Positions 1 through 5,530 of a stretch of DNA of 7,686 nt are shown piece by piece (the first letter of the stretch is position 1; every line of letters starts with the position of its first letter). The notes beneath the pieces are model-generated. The model saw nothing but the letters and a program-made list of their open reading frames with translations, did no database searches and had not been told where the DNA came from. The position numbers were made by a program, and so were the translations under genes. The stretch comes from Bacteroidota bacterium (GTDB lineage: Bacteria; Bacteroidota; Ignavibacteria; SZUA-365). The stretch is taken from positions 1 to 7,686 of the forward strand of contig JAGTUW010000413.1 in the NCBI GenBank assembly GCA_018224345.1, read 5' to 3'.

Positions 1-398
1 CATGCGGAAATCATCCCCGGAAATACTTTTCTTGCGCTGCATAAAACCATCCGGTTATGAAAGAAACAGGAGGTCACAGCCAGACGAAGTGCTGACGCTG
101 ATCGGCAATGCGAATGAGATAAAATATATGAAACTTTGGAATCAAGAGGACTGAGCTTTCTGGCTCAATGGAGACGAGACAGAGCTCGGATTCAGGAACC
201 CGTGCGAAGGAGTAGTGAAGATAGCGGAACGCAGGCTCGCCTGTTCGGTAACGCCAATACAGATTGAGTTACATACAGGCATCGCTGATCTTCGCATATC
301 CGATGTTGCGTGACCCCGGAGGGTTTGGCTCCGCCACCGGTGAGCTGCTCCAGTTTTTGGATTTCCGGACGTATACCCCTATTTTAGAGAGCTTGTAT
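1..398. other. Region without a convincing gene; interrupted open frame at 2-313
   Basis: No intact gene can be supported here. Two weak signals exist. A frame that is open from the left edge ends at the TGA at 58-60 and could be the last 19 codons of an upstream gene (ending ...ALHKTIRL). A second plus-strand frame runs from 2 to a TGA at 311-313 with a single internal TGA at 152-154. Its two halves read ...LTLIGNANEIKYMKLWNQED, then AFWLNGDETELGFRNPCEGV and onward. I do not recognise either half. A GGAGGT at 70-75 is not followed by a start codon at usable spacing. The frame at 2-313 could be a decayed gene or chance openness. Both readings are low-confidence. Confidence 0.25.
356..387 (+). 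promoter_or_regulatory. Possible promoter of tRNA-Val
   Basis: TTGGAT at 358-363 and TATTTT at 380-385 are 16 bases apart, a sigma70-like arrangement that would start transcription about 7 bases before the tRNA. The same bases also fit the Bacteroidota pattern loosely: TTTG at 356-359, then 20 bases, then TATTTTAG at 380-387, compared with TAnnTTTG. Only the position just ahead of a stable RNA gene raises this above chance. Confidence 0.4.
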
Positions 399-473
399 GG
401 ACGCATAGCTCAGTTGGTCCAGAGCGCTCGCCTCACACGCGAGAGGTCGCAGGTTCAAATCCCGCTGCGTCCA
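399..473 (+). tRNA. tRNA-Val, anticodon CAC
   Basis: The full cloverleaf can be drawn. The acceptor stem pairs GGACGCA (399-405) with TGCGTCC (466-472), and A473 is the discriminator. The D arm pairs GCTC (408-411) with GAGC (422-425). The anticodon arm pairs CTCGC (427-431) with GCGAG (439-443) around loop CTCACAC, giving anticodon CAC at 434-436, which reads the valine codon GUG. The T arm has the usual TTCAAAT loop (454-460). Two details stand out. The T stem GCAGG/CCCGC has an A451-C463 mismatch in its middle. The 3' CCA is not encoded, because the bases after the discriminator are CGA, so it must be added by nucleotidyltransferase. A terminator follows directly, so this is probably a single-tRNA transcript. 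Confidence 0.95.
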
Positions 474-480
474 CGAGAGA

Positions 481-515
481 AAAGAAGTCACCGATATGGT
501 GACTTCTTTCTTATG
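481..515 (+). terminator. Intrinsic terminator after tRNA-Val
   Basis: A perfect 12-bp stem, AAAGAAGTCACC (481-492) with GGTGACTTCTTT (498-509), closes on the 5-base loop GATAT. It is followed by CTTAT, with further T residues in the descending arm. It begins 8 bases after the tRNA ends. The opposite strand also leaves the stem into a pyrimidine-rich, T-rich run, so it may work in both directions and block read-through from the minus-strand gene that ends at 775. Confidence 0.85.
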
Positions 516-774
516 AGAGAACCGGTCTCCCACATGTGCTTCGGCCCGTCCCTGAATACGCACTTGCGAATGTTACGACAGCCGGGAACCCACCCTGCCC
601 GCTTCAGCCGATACACTAGCGCAACCGGTTATTATCACTTGATTTCCACGTAGAGACAGACCCGTGATCAGAACTACCGGTGACCGAAGCGCATCGCCTG
701 CTGCTGACGGACATCACGCACAGTCACAGCGGGATACAGGAGATACCGGCTGCAATCGGGACAATCCACAACGC
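516..774. other. Convergent intergenic region, no gene seen
   Basis: This lies between the tRNA terminator and the stop codon of the minus-strand DUF362 gene. Short open frames occur on both strands (for example plus from about 680 and minus down to 674), but they overlap the 3' end of the DUF362 gene, lack ribosome binding sites and resemble nothing. No good terminator for the DUF362 gene is visible on the minus strand here; the tRNA terminator may serve. Confidence 0.5.
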
Positions 775-2439
775 TCACCGCAGCAGCACGATACGCGTGC
801 TGACGGATGCCGCGGGAGTCAGCAGACGCGCGATATACATGCCGGCGGGAACACGACCTGGTGTCCAACGCACACTGTAACTGCCATCGTTGAATCGTTC
901 ATCACGCAGGACGGCGATCCGACGCCCCATGCCATCATAAATCTCAACGCGGGCATGTGTTTCCTTTGGGAAACGCAGTTCAAACAGTGCGACATCACGC
1001 ACGGGATTCTGCAATGCAATAATCTCCGCTTTCACGGGGAGCGCTTCAAGCCGGTCGACGGACACCGTGCTGTAATCGAAAGGTTCATCGACGAGATGGT
1101 ACTGATCTTCATGCTGACCATCATAATCGCGCCGAAGATAGGGACAGAGGATCGGTGTCCTGGGCTGCTCGGTGAGTGTGGCGGAAACAGGTTCGCCGCC
1201 GTTCCAGTCATACAGTGGAATCGCGTCCGGAACGAAGGTCGGGCAGAGTCCGCGCTCCCTTGCAATATGAAACAGGCCGAAATTCCCCGGTTCATGCCCT
1301 GCAAGCCAGGTGCCGATGACATCGACGAGCAATGGATTTCTCCCGAATATCAGCAGGTTGCTCATGAATTCCTCGGGTGTATTTCCGGGACCCGGTCCTC
1401 CATTGAAGCCGTCACCATTTCGGCCGTAGATGCCTTCGATAACATGCAGTCCCGGGCCGACCACGCTCAGGGCATCGCAGGTACGCTGGGCCCAGACTTC
1501 CATACCGTAGCCGCCACCGGGTTCGGGACGATCCCATCGAGGGATCCCCTCCGCAACGTGACGGGCATACAATGCATTGATGCGTTGCTCACGATCAGCA
1601 TGGAAATCCGCCAGCACATGCGCAGGCCGATTGGCAAGGCTGGTGAGTCCTTCACAAAAATGTATGTACGGAGCGACGCACATTCCTTGCAGGTTTTTTG
1701 CAGTCAACGTCATGCCCATCCCGTGCGCCTTGAATTTCGCCACGTTGAGCAGGAAGCTGTCGTCATCGTTATACGGCGCGAGATATCCGATACGTTTGAA
1801 CACCACTCCATCACCGTGGACATCCCGCCAGATGACTTCCGTTCCAGCCTGCAGGCTTTCCAGCGTCATGTCATTCAGGTGGCGACCCGTCGGGAAATCG
1901 AAGGCATGTATCCCCTGTCTCTGTGCGAGCTGATCTACGAGCACCCCTGTGACGGGATACTCACTTGCGCAATACCCGTCACCCAACCAGTTGCCTTCCC
2001 GCATATACATATTATGCGCGGGGAAGCCGTGTTGCGACAGACCCGCAACCATCCCTTCGACGAACGGCAGGTCCGTCATGATCCCCATGCCCTCTGCTGT
2101 ATTGCCCGTCCCGAATGTACAGGTGAGATTGGGCTTGATCGCCATCGCATTGGTGAACGGAATATCGCCGCTTGCATCTGCGGAAAAGAGTTCCGCCGTC
2201 AAGGCCTCGCCCTCCGACTGCTTTGCCATGGTGTCGAGTTTACTGGTGACCTGCGTGCGTCGAATAAACACCGCATCGGGGTGCGCAGCCAGAAATGGAT
2301 GCAGGCGCAAGGCCTGTGCTGCCGGACGTCCGGCGCTACCGCGTATACTATTGCGCAACGGATGTGCGCGAACCTGATGCATCAGCGAGACAGCCGCGCC
2401 TGCCGCTATCGTGGAAAAAAGAAAATCGCGTCGCTTCAT
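775..2439 (-). CDS. DUF362 domain protein with Tat-like leader and T9SS type A sorting tail
   Basis: The predicted protein has 554 residues. The start at 2439 is chosen because the leader MKRRDFLFSTIAAGAAVSLM follows directly and GGAGG lies 7 bases upstream; a longer frame to 2502 lacks these. The leader holds a twin-arginine-like RRDFL motif and a short hydrophobic stretch, suggesting Tat export. Residues about 95-400 match the DUF362 pattern as I know it: AIKPNL (100-105), FKAHGMGMTLTAKNLQG (236-252) and the glycine-rich EGIYGRNGDG (335-344). DUF362 has no settled biochemical function, and some members carry a ferredoxin domain; none is seen here. Residues about 475-554 look like a T9SS sorting domain: NPV at the start, VEIYDGMGRRIAVL (498-511), then GSYSVRW and PAGMYIARL, with a short C-terminal strand. 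The product should therefore be exported, then moved across the outer membrane and released or anchored at the surface. Pairing a Tat leader with a T9SS tail is unusual. A terminator upstream at 2512-2540 indicates independent transcription. Family assignment is by recognition, not search. Confidence 0.88.
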   Translation of the reverse strand: MKRRDFLFSTIAAGAAVSLMHQVRAHPLRNSIRGSAGRPAAQALRLHPFLAAHPDAVFIRRTQVTSKLDTMAKQSEGEALTAELFSADASGDIPFTNAMAIKPNLTCTFGTGNTAEGMGIMTDLPFVEGMVAGLSQHGFPAHNMYMREGNWLGDGYCASEYPVTGVLVDQLAQRQGIHAFDFPTGRHLNDMTLESLQAGTEVIWRDVHGDGVVFKRIGYLAPYNDDDSFLLNVAKFKAHGMGMTLTAKNLQGMCVAPYIHFCEGLTSLANRPAHVLADFHADREQRINALYARHVAEGIPRWDRPEPGGGYGMEVWAQRTCDALSVVGPGLHVIEGIYGRNGDGFNGGPGPGNTPEEFMSNLLIFGRNPLLVDVIGTWLAGHEPGNFGLFHIARERGLCPTFVPDAIPLYDWNGGEPVSATLTEQPRTPILCPYLRRDYDGQHEDQYHLVDEPFDYSTVSVDRLEALPVKAEIIALQNPVRDVALFELRFPKETHARVEIYDGMGRRIAVLRDERFNDGSYSVRWTPGRVPAGMYIARLLTPAASVSTRIVLLR

Positions 2440-2446
2440 GACCCAG

Positions 2447-2451
2447 CCTCC
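2447..2451 (-). promoter_or_regulatory. Ribosome binding site fixing the DUF362 start
   Basis: Read on the minus strand this is GGAGG, 7 bases before the ATG at 2439-2437. It settles the start on the codon that opens the twin-arginine leader rather than the upstream in-frame start near 2502. Confidence 0.8.
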
Positions 2452-2511
2452 AAATAATACAATCGTAGAAGAAAATCTCTGATTTCCCCACGACAAAGTC
2501 AAGCGGAATCC

Positions 2512-2540
2512 AAAAAAAATCGGCCCGTACAGACGGGCCG
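2512..2540 (-). terminator. Intrinsic terminator of the beta-barrel gene
   Basis: On the minus strand a perfect 8-bp GC-rich stem, CGGCCCGT with ACGGGCCG around a 4-base loop (stem 2521-2528 and 2533-2540), is followed by one A and eight T residues (2519-2512). It lies 45 bases after the stop codon of the beta-barrel gene at 2586 and ahead of the DUF362 gene. This is a textbook rho-independent terminator and argues that the two minus-strand genes are separate transcription units. Confidence 0.93.
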
Positions 2541-2585
2541 GTGAACTATCCGTCCAAATTCATCAGACAAAGAAACAGGAAAAAC

Positions 2586-3293
2586 TCAAATTTTCATCGC
2601 GACACCGATACTTGCCTGCAAGCCGGTGAAATTCTTCTGGCCGGTGAACAGGGGTTCGTCGAATTCGAGGAATTGATATTTGGCTCCTACACTGATGCCG
2701 AAGGCTTCAGCCAGCATCAAATCCAACCCTGCACCGAGATAGAACCCGAAACGAATGAAGGTTTCCGTGTCGTTGACATTCTGATCCGACATCCTCAGAA
2801 GTTCGCGCCCGGTAAATGCCACGTATGCTCCAAGCCCTGCCATGGCATACGGCTGCACGGGATTGTCCGGCAGCGGTGCGATGGAGAGACCGATGGTGAT
2901 CGGCACGATAAGCGCCCAGGCATCCGCTTCCCTGAGCAGGCCATTCGATGTGACCTCATCGATACTGAATTGGTAGGTGGTGTACCAGCCGCCGACAGAA
3001 AGATCGGTGTACAGCGGAGAACCAATATTCTTTCGGAAATGGAAATCCAGACCCATCGCCTGCGATTGATCGATTTTTCCTTCCGTTTCGTCGATAAGAT
3101 TCCCTTCGAAATTGAATCCCTTCGCCTCATCCTCCGGGAACCAGAGTCCGAAGCGCACGCTGTAGTAATTCTGTTTTTGCGGTTTCTCCTGTTCAAGGAC
3201 AATCCTTGTTTCGCTTTGGCCTTCCCGTTCCTGAGCAAACGCAACGCCGCTTCCGAGAAGCAACACCAAAATAGTTGTAAAGACTCTGTTCAT
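2586..3293 (-). CDS. Small outer-membrane beta-barrel protein with signal peptide
   Basis: The predicted protein has 235 residues. The N-terminus MNRVFTTILVLLLGSGVAFA is a classical Sec signal peptide with likely cleavage after AFA at residue 20, leaving an N-terminal Gln. The mature chain opens with a charged stretch (about 21-40). It then alternates amphipathic strands with short turns, for example YYSVRFGLWF (43-52), LYTDLSVGGWYTTYQF (94-109), PYAMAGLGAYVAF (148-160), FIRFGFYLGAGLDLML (179-194) and ISVGAKYQFLEF (200-211). That pattern and size fit an 8-strand OMP beta-barrel of the OmpA/OmpX-like superfamily common in Bacteroidota. The exact family and ligand cannot be told. The start is supported by GGAGGA just upstream (3297-3302). 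A strong terminator follows, so the gene is probably monocistronic. No convincing promoter was found upstream, although TATGTTGT lies roughly 40 bases before the start on the minus strand. Confidence 0.85.
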   Translation of the reverse strand: MNRVFTTILVLLLGSGVAFAQEREGQSETRIVLEQEKPQKQNYYSVRFGLWFPEDEAKGFNFEGNLIDETEGKIDQSQAMGLDFHFRKNIGSPLYTDLSVGGWYTTYQFSIDEVTSNGLLREADAWALIVPITIGLSIAPLPDNPVQPYAMAGLGAYVAFTGRELLRMSDQNVNDTETFIRFGFYLGAGLDLMLAEAFGISVGAKYQFLEFDEPLFTGQKNFTGLQASIGVAMKI

Positions 3294-3322
3294 GTGTCCT
3301 CCAATTTCGCTTGAATAGATGA

Positions 3323-3556
3323 TTGCTTACAACATACGGCATTCGTGCGAATTATGCACTCCAGGACTTGCCGTTTTCAGACGAACGCAGGAGATTTCCG
3401 ACGTACGTTCCTCCGTCGGCATCCGGTTACCGGTACGATCTGCACGCCTTCCGGTTCGAGTGTGCTGTTCCGGAAGGACACCTGTTCAGCAACCTCTTTC
3501 CGCAGATTCGAACGGTATCCCGGATTGTCAGGAACGGAATTGTCATTAACCATTAA
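3323..3556 (+). other. Open frame upstream of the DUF72 fragment, nature unclear
   Basis: A frame of about 77 codons ends in a TAA at 3554-3556 and continues in the same phase into the DUF72 fragment after that stop. Its later part reads HAFRFECAVPEGHLFSNLF and then FPQIRTVSRIVRNGIVINH, which looks protein-like but which I cannot assign. It could be a decayed upstream part of the DUF72 gene or chance. All three plus-strand frames are open through much of this stretch, which weakens the coding argument. The sequence also has to hold the minus-strand promoter of the beta-barrel gene. The only start available is TTG with no ribosome binding site. Confidence 0.2.
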
Positions 3557-3826
3557 CTTCTATGGGAGACAGCAAAGAAATCAGGTGCCTGGCCAGTTGG
3601 AAAAACCGTGCTCCGCCTGCACGGTCCGGACAGAAAGGGGATAGAGGAACGAAGCGGGGGGAAATGGAACCGGATCATCGAAGCGAGAGACGAAGAATTG
3701 CAACACATCACCGAGCTCGTGCAGGAGATGCTCGCATGTGATATGGATGTATTTCTGAACGTCAATAATCACTACGAGGGATCAGCTCCGCTCACGATCG
3801 AGAAAATCAGGGAACTGCTCGGCTGA
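3557..3826 (+). pseudogene. DUF72 (YecE-like) protein, C-terminal fragment
   Basis: The 89 codons between the TAA at 3554-3556 and the TGA at 3824-3826 carry the characteristic C-terminal third of DUF72 proteins: TVLRLHGPDRKGIEE, a GGKWNRI segment, RDEELQHITELV and the closing NVNNHYEGSAPLTIEKI followed by RELL. Intact DUF72 proteins have about 240-300 residues with an N-terminal GTSGW-type motif, which is absent here. The only in-frame start inside is a GTG at 3608 with no ribosome binding site, and it falls within the conserved LRLHGPDR block region. The fragment is therefore most likely the remnant of a gene lost by deletion, with the frame stopped just upstream next to a short direct repeat (ATTAAC twice, 3544-3557 region). 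The conserved end shows little decay, so the loss may be recent. DUF72 is a TIM-barrel-type family of uncertain function. Its last 45 bases overlap, antisense, the 51-residue membrane protein gene. Confidence 0.7.
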
Positions 3827-3937
3827 AATACGACGGATGACTTCGTCCGCCTGTGCTGAAGCGCGACAGATGCCAAGGACGAGCAGAATGACAACCAGTG
3901 CAGTCAGAATAAACAGAAGAGATACGATAACAGCCAT
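3782..3937 (-). CDS. Small single-pass membrane protein, 51 residues
   Basis: The ORF encodes MAVIVSLLFILTALVVILLV, then LGICRASAQADEVIRRISAE and a charged tail ending in DRERS. Residues 2-23 form one strongly hydrophobic transmembrane segment (or an uncleaved signal anchor); the remaining 28 residues are polar with mixed charge. GGAGG (3944-3948 on the complementary strand) sits 6 bases before the ATG, which is near-ideal and fixes this start; the same frame stays open to about 4261 but loses any protein-like character above it. The ORF is below usual gene-calling size. I recognise no family. It overlaps the tail of the DUF72 fragment on the other strand by 45 bases. The ASAQAD run after the hydrophobic segment could alternatively be a signal-peptidase site, giving a short secreted peptide. 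Confidence 0.6.
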   Translation of the reverse strand: MAVIVSLLFILTALVVILLVLGICRASAQADEVIRRISAEQFPDFLDRERS

Positions 3938-3943
3938 GTGAGA

Positions 3944-3948
3944 CCTCC
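3944..3948 (-). promoter_or_regulatory. Ribosome binding site of the 51-residue membrane protein
   Basis: GGAGG on the minus strand, 6 bases before the ATG at 3937-3935. It is the main evidence that this very short ORF is translated and that the longer minus-strand frame above it is not. Confidence 0.65.
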
Positions 3949-4052
3949 GCGATGTGGCACCCATACAGGCATGTTGCGCATTTCCGGAAGAGTATGCCAG
4001 CCCAATCGCAGGCAGGTCAGGCGAAAATACCCCGCCACCCTCAGGAGAAAAT

Positions 4053-4193
4053 ATGAACGGGATTGCCATGGACGCATCTGGCAATCCCGCACCTCCCGGA
4101 TACCCCGGCTCAAGCCTCTCCACGTCATCTTCACCACGCTGTGGGGAAGCCGTCGGCCGCTCATCTGCGTATCCCGAATCATCAGAACAATAA
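4053..4193 (+). CDS. Possible small Ser/Pro/Gly-rich ORF, 46 residues
   Basis: AGGAG (4043-4047) lies 5 bases before an ATG that opens a 46-codon frame ending in TAA at 4191-4193. The product begins MNGIAMDASGNPAPPGYPGS and continues serine-rich, with a single cysteine and no membrane segment. I recognise no family, and low-complexity Ser/Pro/Gly content can arise by chance in moderately GC-rich DNA. An 11-bp inverted repeat occupies codons 2 to 13, so translation and structure would compete here. It may be a genuine small peptide, a leader ORF for the operon starting at 4365, or nothing. Confidence 0.25.
   Translation: MNGIAMDASGNPAPPGYPGSSLSTSSSPRCGEAVGRSSAYPESSEQ
4058..4089. repeat. Perfect 11-bp inverted repeat (hairpin)
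   Basis: CGGGATTGCCA (4058-4068) pairs perfectly with TGGCAATCCCG (4079-4089) around a 10-base spacer. There is no T-run after it on the plus strand. On the minus strand it is followed by TTCATATTTTC, only moderately T-rich, so it could be a weak minus-strand terminator, an operator for a dimeric regulator, or an RNA structure element. It sits between the divergently arranged 51-residue membrane protein gene (minus) and the regulator operon (plus). Confidence 0.7.
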
Positions 4194-4354
4194 AAACATG
4201 CCCTGCGAAGAGGCACGCGGTGCACGCGTTCCGTATCCTCTTCACCACATGGATGAATCATGTATTACTTACATCCGGGGCAACGAAAGTGCAGAAGATT
4301 TTTTCTCATTACACAAAATATCCTACATTGCGGGGTATCCCTCTCCGCTACACC

Positions 4355-4361
4355 GGTGATC
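4355..4361 (+). promoter_or_regulatory. Ribosome binding site fixing the start of the regulator gene
   Basis: GGTGATC is fully complementary to the last bases of a standard 16S rRNA 3' end (GATCACC) and ends 3 bases before the ATG at 4365. It supports that start over the in-frame ATG at 4260, which has no such site and would add 35 residues without protein-like character. A loose Bacteroidota-type promoter (T-run at 4299-4304, TACATTG at 4324-4330) lies just upstream. Confidence 0.45.
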
Positions 4362-4364
4362 AGA

Positions 4365-5510
4365 ATGCAAGAAGAAGAGTTGCGACATACGTTCGATTGT
4401 CTCCTGCACTCCTTGATGACGACCAGACAATTGAATCACCTTGTACACCGCTCTATTCACATCGCGACGGGAATGTTGCAATCGATATTCAGTCGCTACA
4501 AACTTCTGCTCGACCAGGCAGGATACTCGATCGAATCGGCTGCTGCACGTAGCATAGAAAGCATGTTTCTCCCTCTGCATGGCATTCCCTGCCTCCAACT
4601 GGAGAAACGTCTGCGGTATGAGATCAGTGTATGGGAAACGCGACACACACCGGACATAATCACAGACGGCGCAGGCGACACCGTCTCTACCGTCATGCCC
4701 GTGATGGAAGAAATCACCGTCCCACCCGCCGAAGATTGCCCGCAGTTGCTGGACCGTTGTGTATACTCCGCCATCCTGCTGTGGATTCCGGAAATGCTTG
4801 GCGAATTCGACCCGCAATTCCGGAAAATTCTGCGGATGGTCAATGAAACCATCAGCAAGAACCCCCGATACAGCAAGCAACCTTCCGCATACGATGATGT
4901 CATTTCTCGTGGCGTTGTCTCCGATGAAAACGAAATGCTCCCATCTCTGCCGAATGATGAGCTTCTGGCCCGTCTTGCCCGTGAGGCATCACCGACACAG
5001 TCTACCGCCTCACTGCTTGACTCTTGCTTCGATATCCTGCAAGCAGATCCGGATGTTCGTCACCAGTTGTCAATCAACTCGCTTGTCACTGTGTTGCGCG
5101 ACCTGTTCCACCTGCACTGGCGATTCGTCGAAGAAGACAGGCTTGAACGGGAATCGGCGAATCCGTTTCATCAGTTGGATCGGGAACTGATCATCGAACC
5201 GATCGTCACACGTATCAGTGATACAATCCTGCAATCCTACGTGGATCGCGATATATTCGACAACGCAAAAAAAGCGCACTATCGCAATGCCGTGCGCAAT
5301 ATGCTCAATGATCTGGCCGAAGGAAGACCTGTCCGTTGGTTCGATTACCATGAACACGAATTCCCGGATATCAGCTATGAAGTCTACAGGGAGATACGAC
5401 GCAGTCGCTTCGAATACGTTCTTGGCAATGCCAGGGAGCTGTTTATCCTCCGCTGTCAAAAGTATTTTTGCGGTGTTTTTCCGCGGAATCAGTCCGACGG
5501 AAGTATATAG
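4365..5510 (+). CDS. Helix-rich putative regulator, possibly a divergent sigma-factor-like protein
   Basis: The predicted protein has 381 residues from the start at 4365. It has no signal peptide and no membrane segment, so it should be cytoplasmic. Residues 1-95 look wholly helical and include SIFSRYKLLLDQAGYSIESA (40-59). An acidic linker follows (about 96-125), then a second helical block with FDPQFRKILRMVNETI (148-163), a polar linker (about 181-215), further helices (216-320), and a basic-aromatic C-terminus with YEVYREIRRSRFEYVLGNAR (338-357). I do not recognise a named family with certainty. The first block and the RSRFEY-type end remind me of uncharacterised sigma-like proteins of Bacteroidota and Chlorobi, but canonical sigma2/sigma4 motifs are not evident. 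The strongest hint is context: 20 bases downstream, in the same direction, lies a protein with an anti-sigma zinc-finger motif. Function as a divergent sigma factor or other transcription regulator is inference. The gene itself is secure. Confidence 0.8.
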   Translation: MQEEELRHTFDCLLHSLMTTRQLNHLVHRSIHIATGMLQSIFSRYKLLLDQAGYSIESAAARSIESMFLPLHGIPCLQLEKRLRYEISVWETRHTPDIITDGAGDTVSTVMPVMEEITVPPAEDCPQLLDRCVYSAILLWIPEMLGEFDPQFRKILRMVNETISKNPRYSKQPSAYDDVISRGVVSDENEMLPSLPNDELLARLAREASPTQSTASLLDSCFDILQADPDVRHQLSINSLVTVLRDLFHLHWRFVEEDRLERESANPFHQLDRELIIEPIVTRISDTILQSYVDRDIFDNAKKAHYRNAVRNMLNDLAEGRPVRWFDYHEHEFPDISYEVYREIRRSRFEYVLGNARELFILRCQKYFCGVFPRNQSDGSI

Positions 5511-5530
5511 AGAGTGAGGAGAAACATATC

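Noticed and set aside
264..653. Plus-strand open frame of 129 codons
   Set aside because: It reads straight through the tRNA-Val and its terminator, a common source of false ORFs.
664..2457. Plus-strand open frame of 597 codons
   Set aside because: It lies antisense to the DUF362 gene, whose domains, leader and ribosome binding site are clear. The plus-strand product is low-quality, rich in His and Arg, with no recognisable domain.
2541..3314. Plus-strand open frame of 257 codons
   Set aside because: It covers the beta-barrel gene in antisense and runs across that gene's ribosome binding site; it begins right beside the minus-strand terminator. The minus-strand product has a clean signal peptide.
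3345..3359. GTGC-N7-GCAC inverted repeat upstream of the beta-barrel gene as an operator
   Set aside because: The arms are only 4 bp and the centre is not symmetrical; this is expected by chance.
3782..4261. Minus-strand frame extended to 159 codons
   Set aside because: The part above 3937 is not protein-like and lacks a ribosome binding site; the internal ATG at 3937 has an ideal one.
4260..4364. Upstream ATG for the regulator gene at 4260
   Set aside because: No ribosome binding site precedes it, and the extra 35 residues have no protein-like pattern. GGTGATC before the ATG at 4365 favours the shorter form.
3938..4552. Plus-strand open frame of 204 codons
   Set aside because: It runs into the regulator gene in another frame, has no ribosome binding site and gives an Arg-rich, featureless product.
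4323..5459. Minus-strand ORFs of 129-185 codons across the regulator gene
   Set aside because: They are antisense shadows of the 381-residue gene with no start signals or recognisable content.
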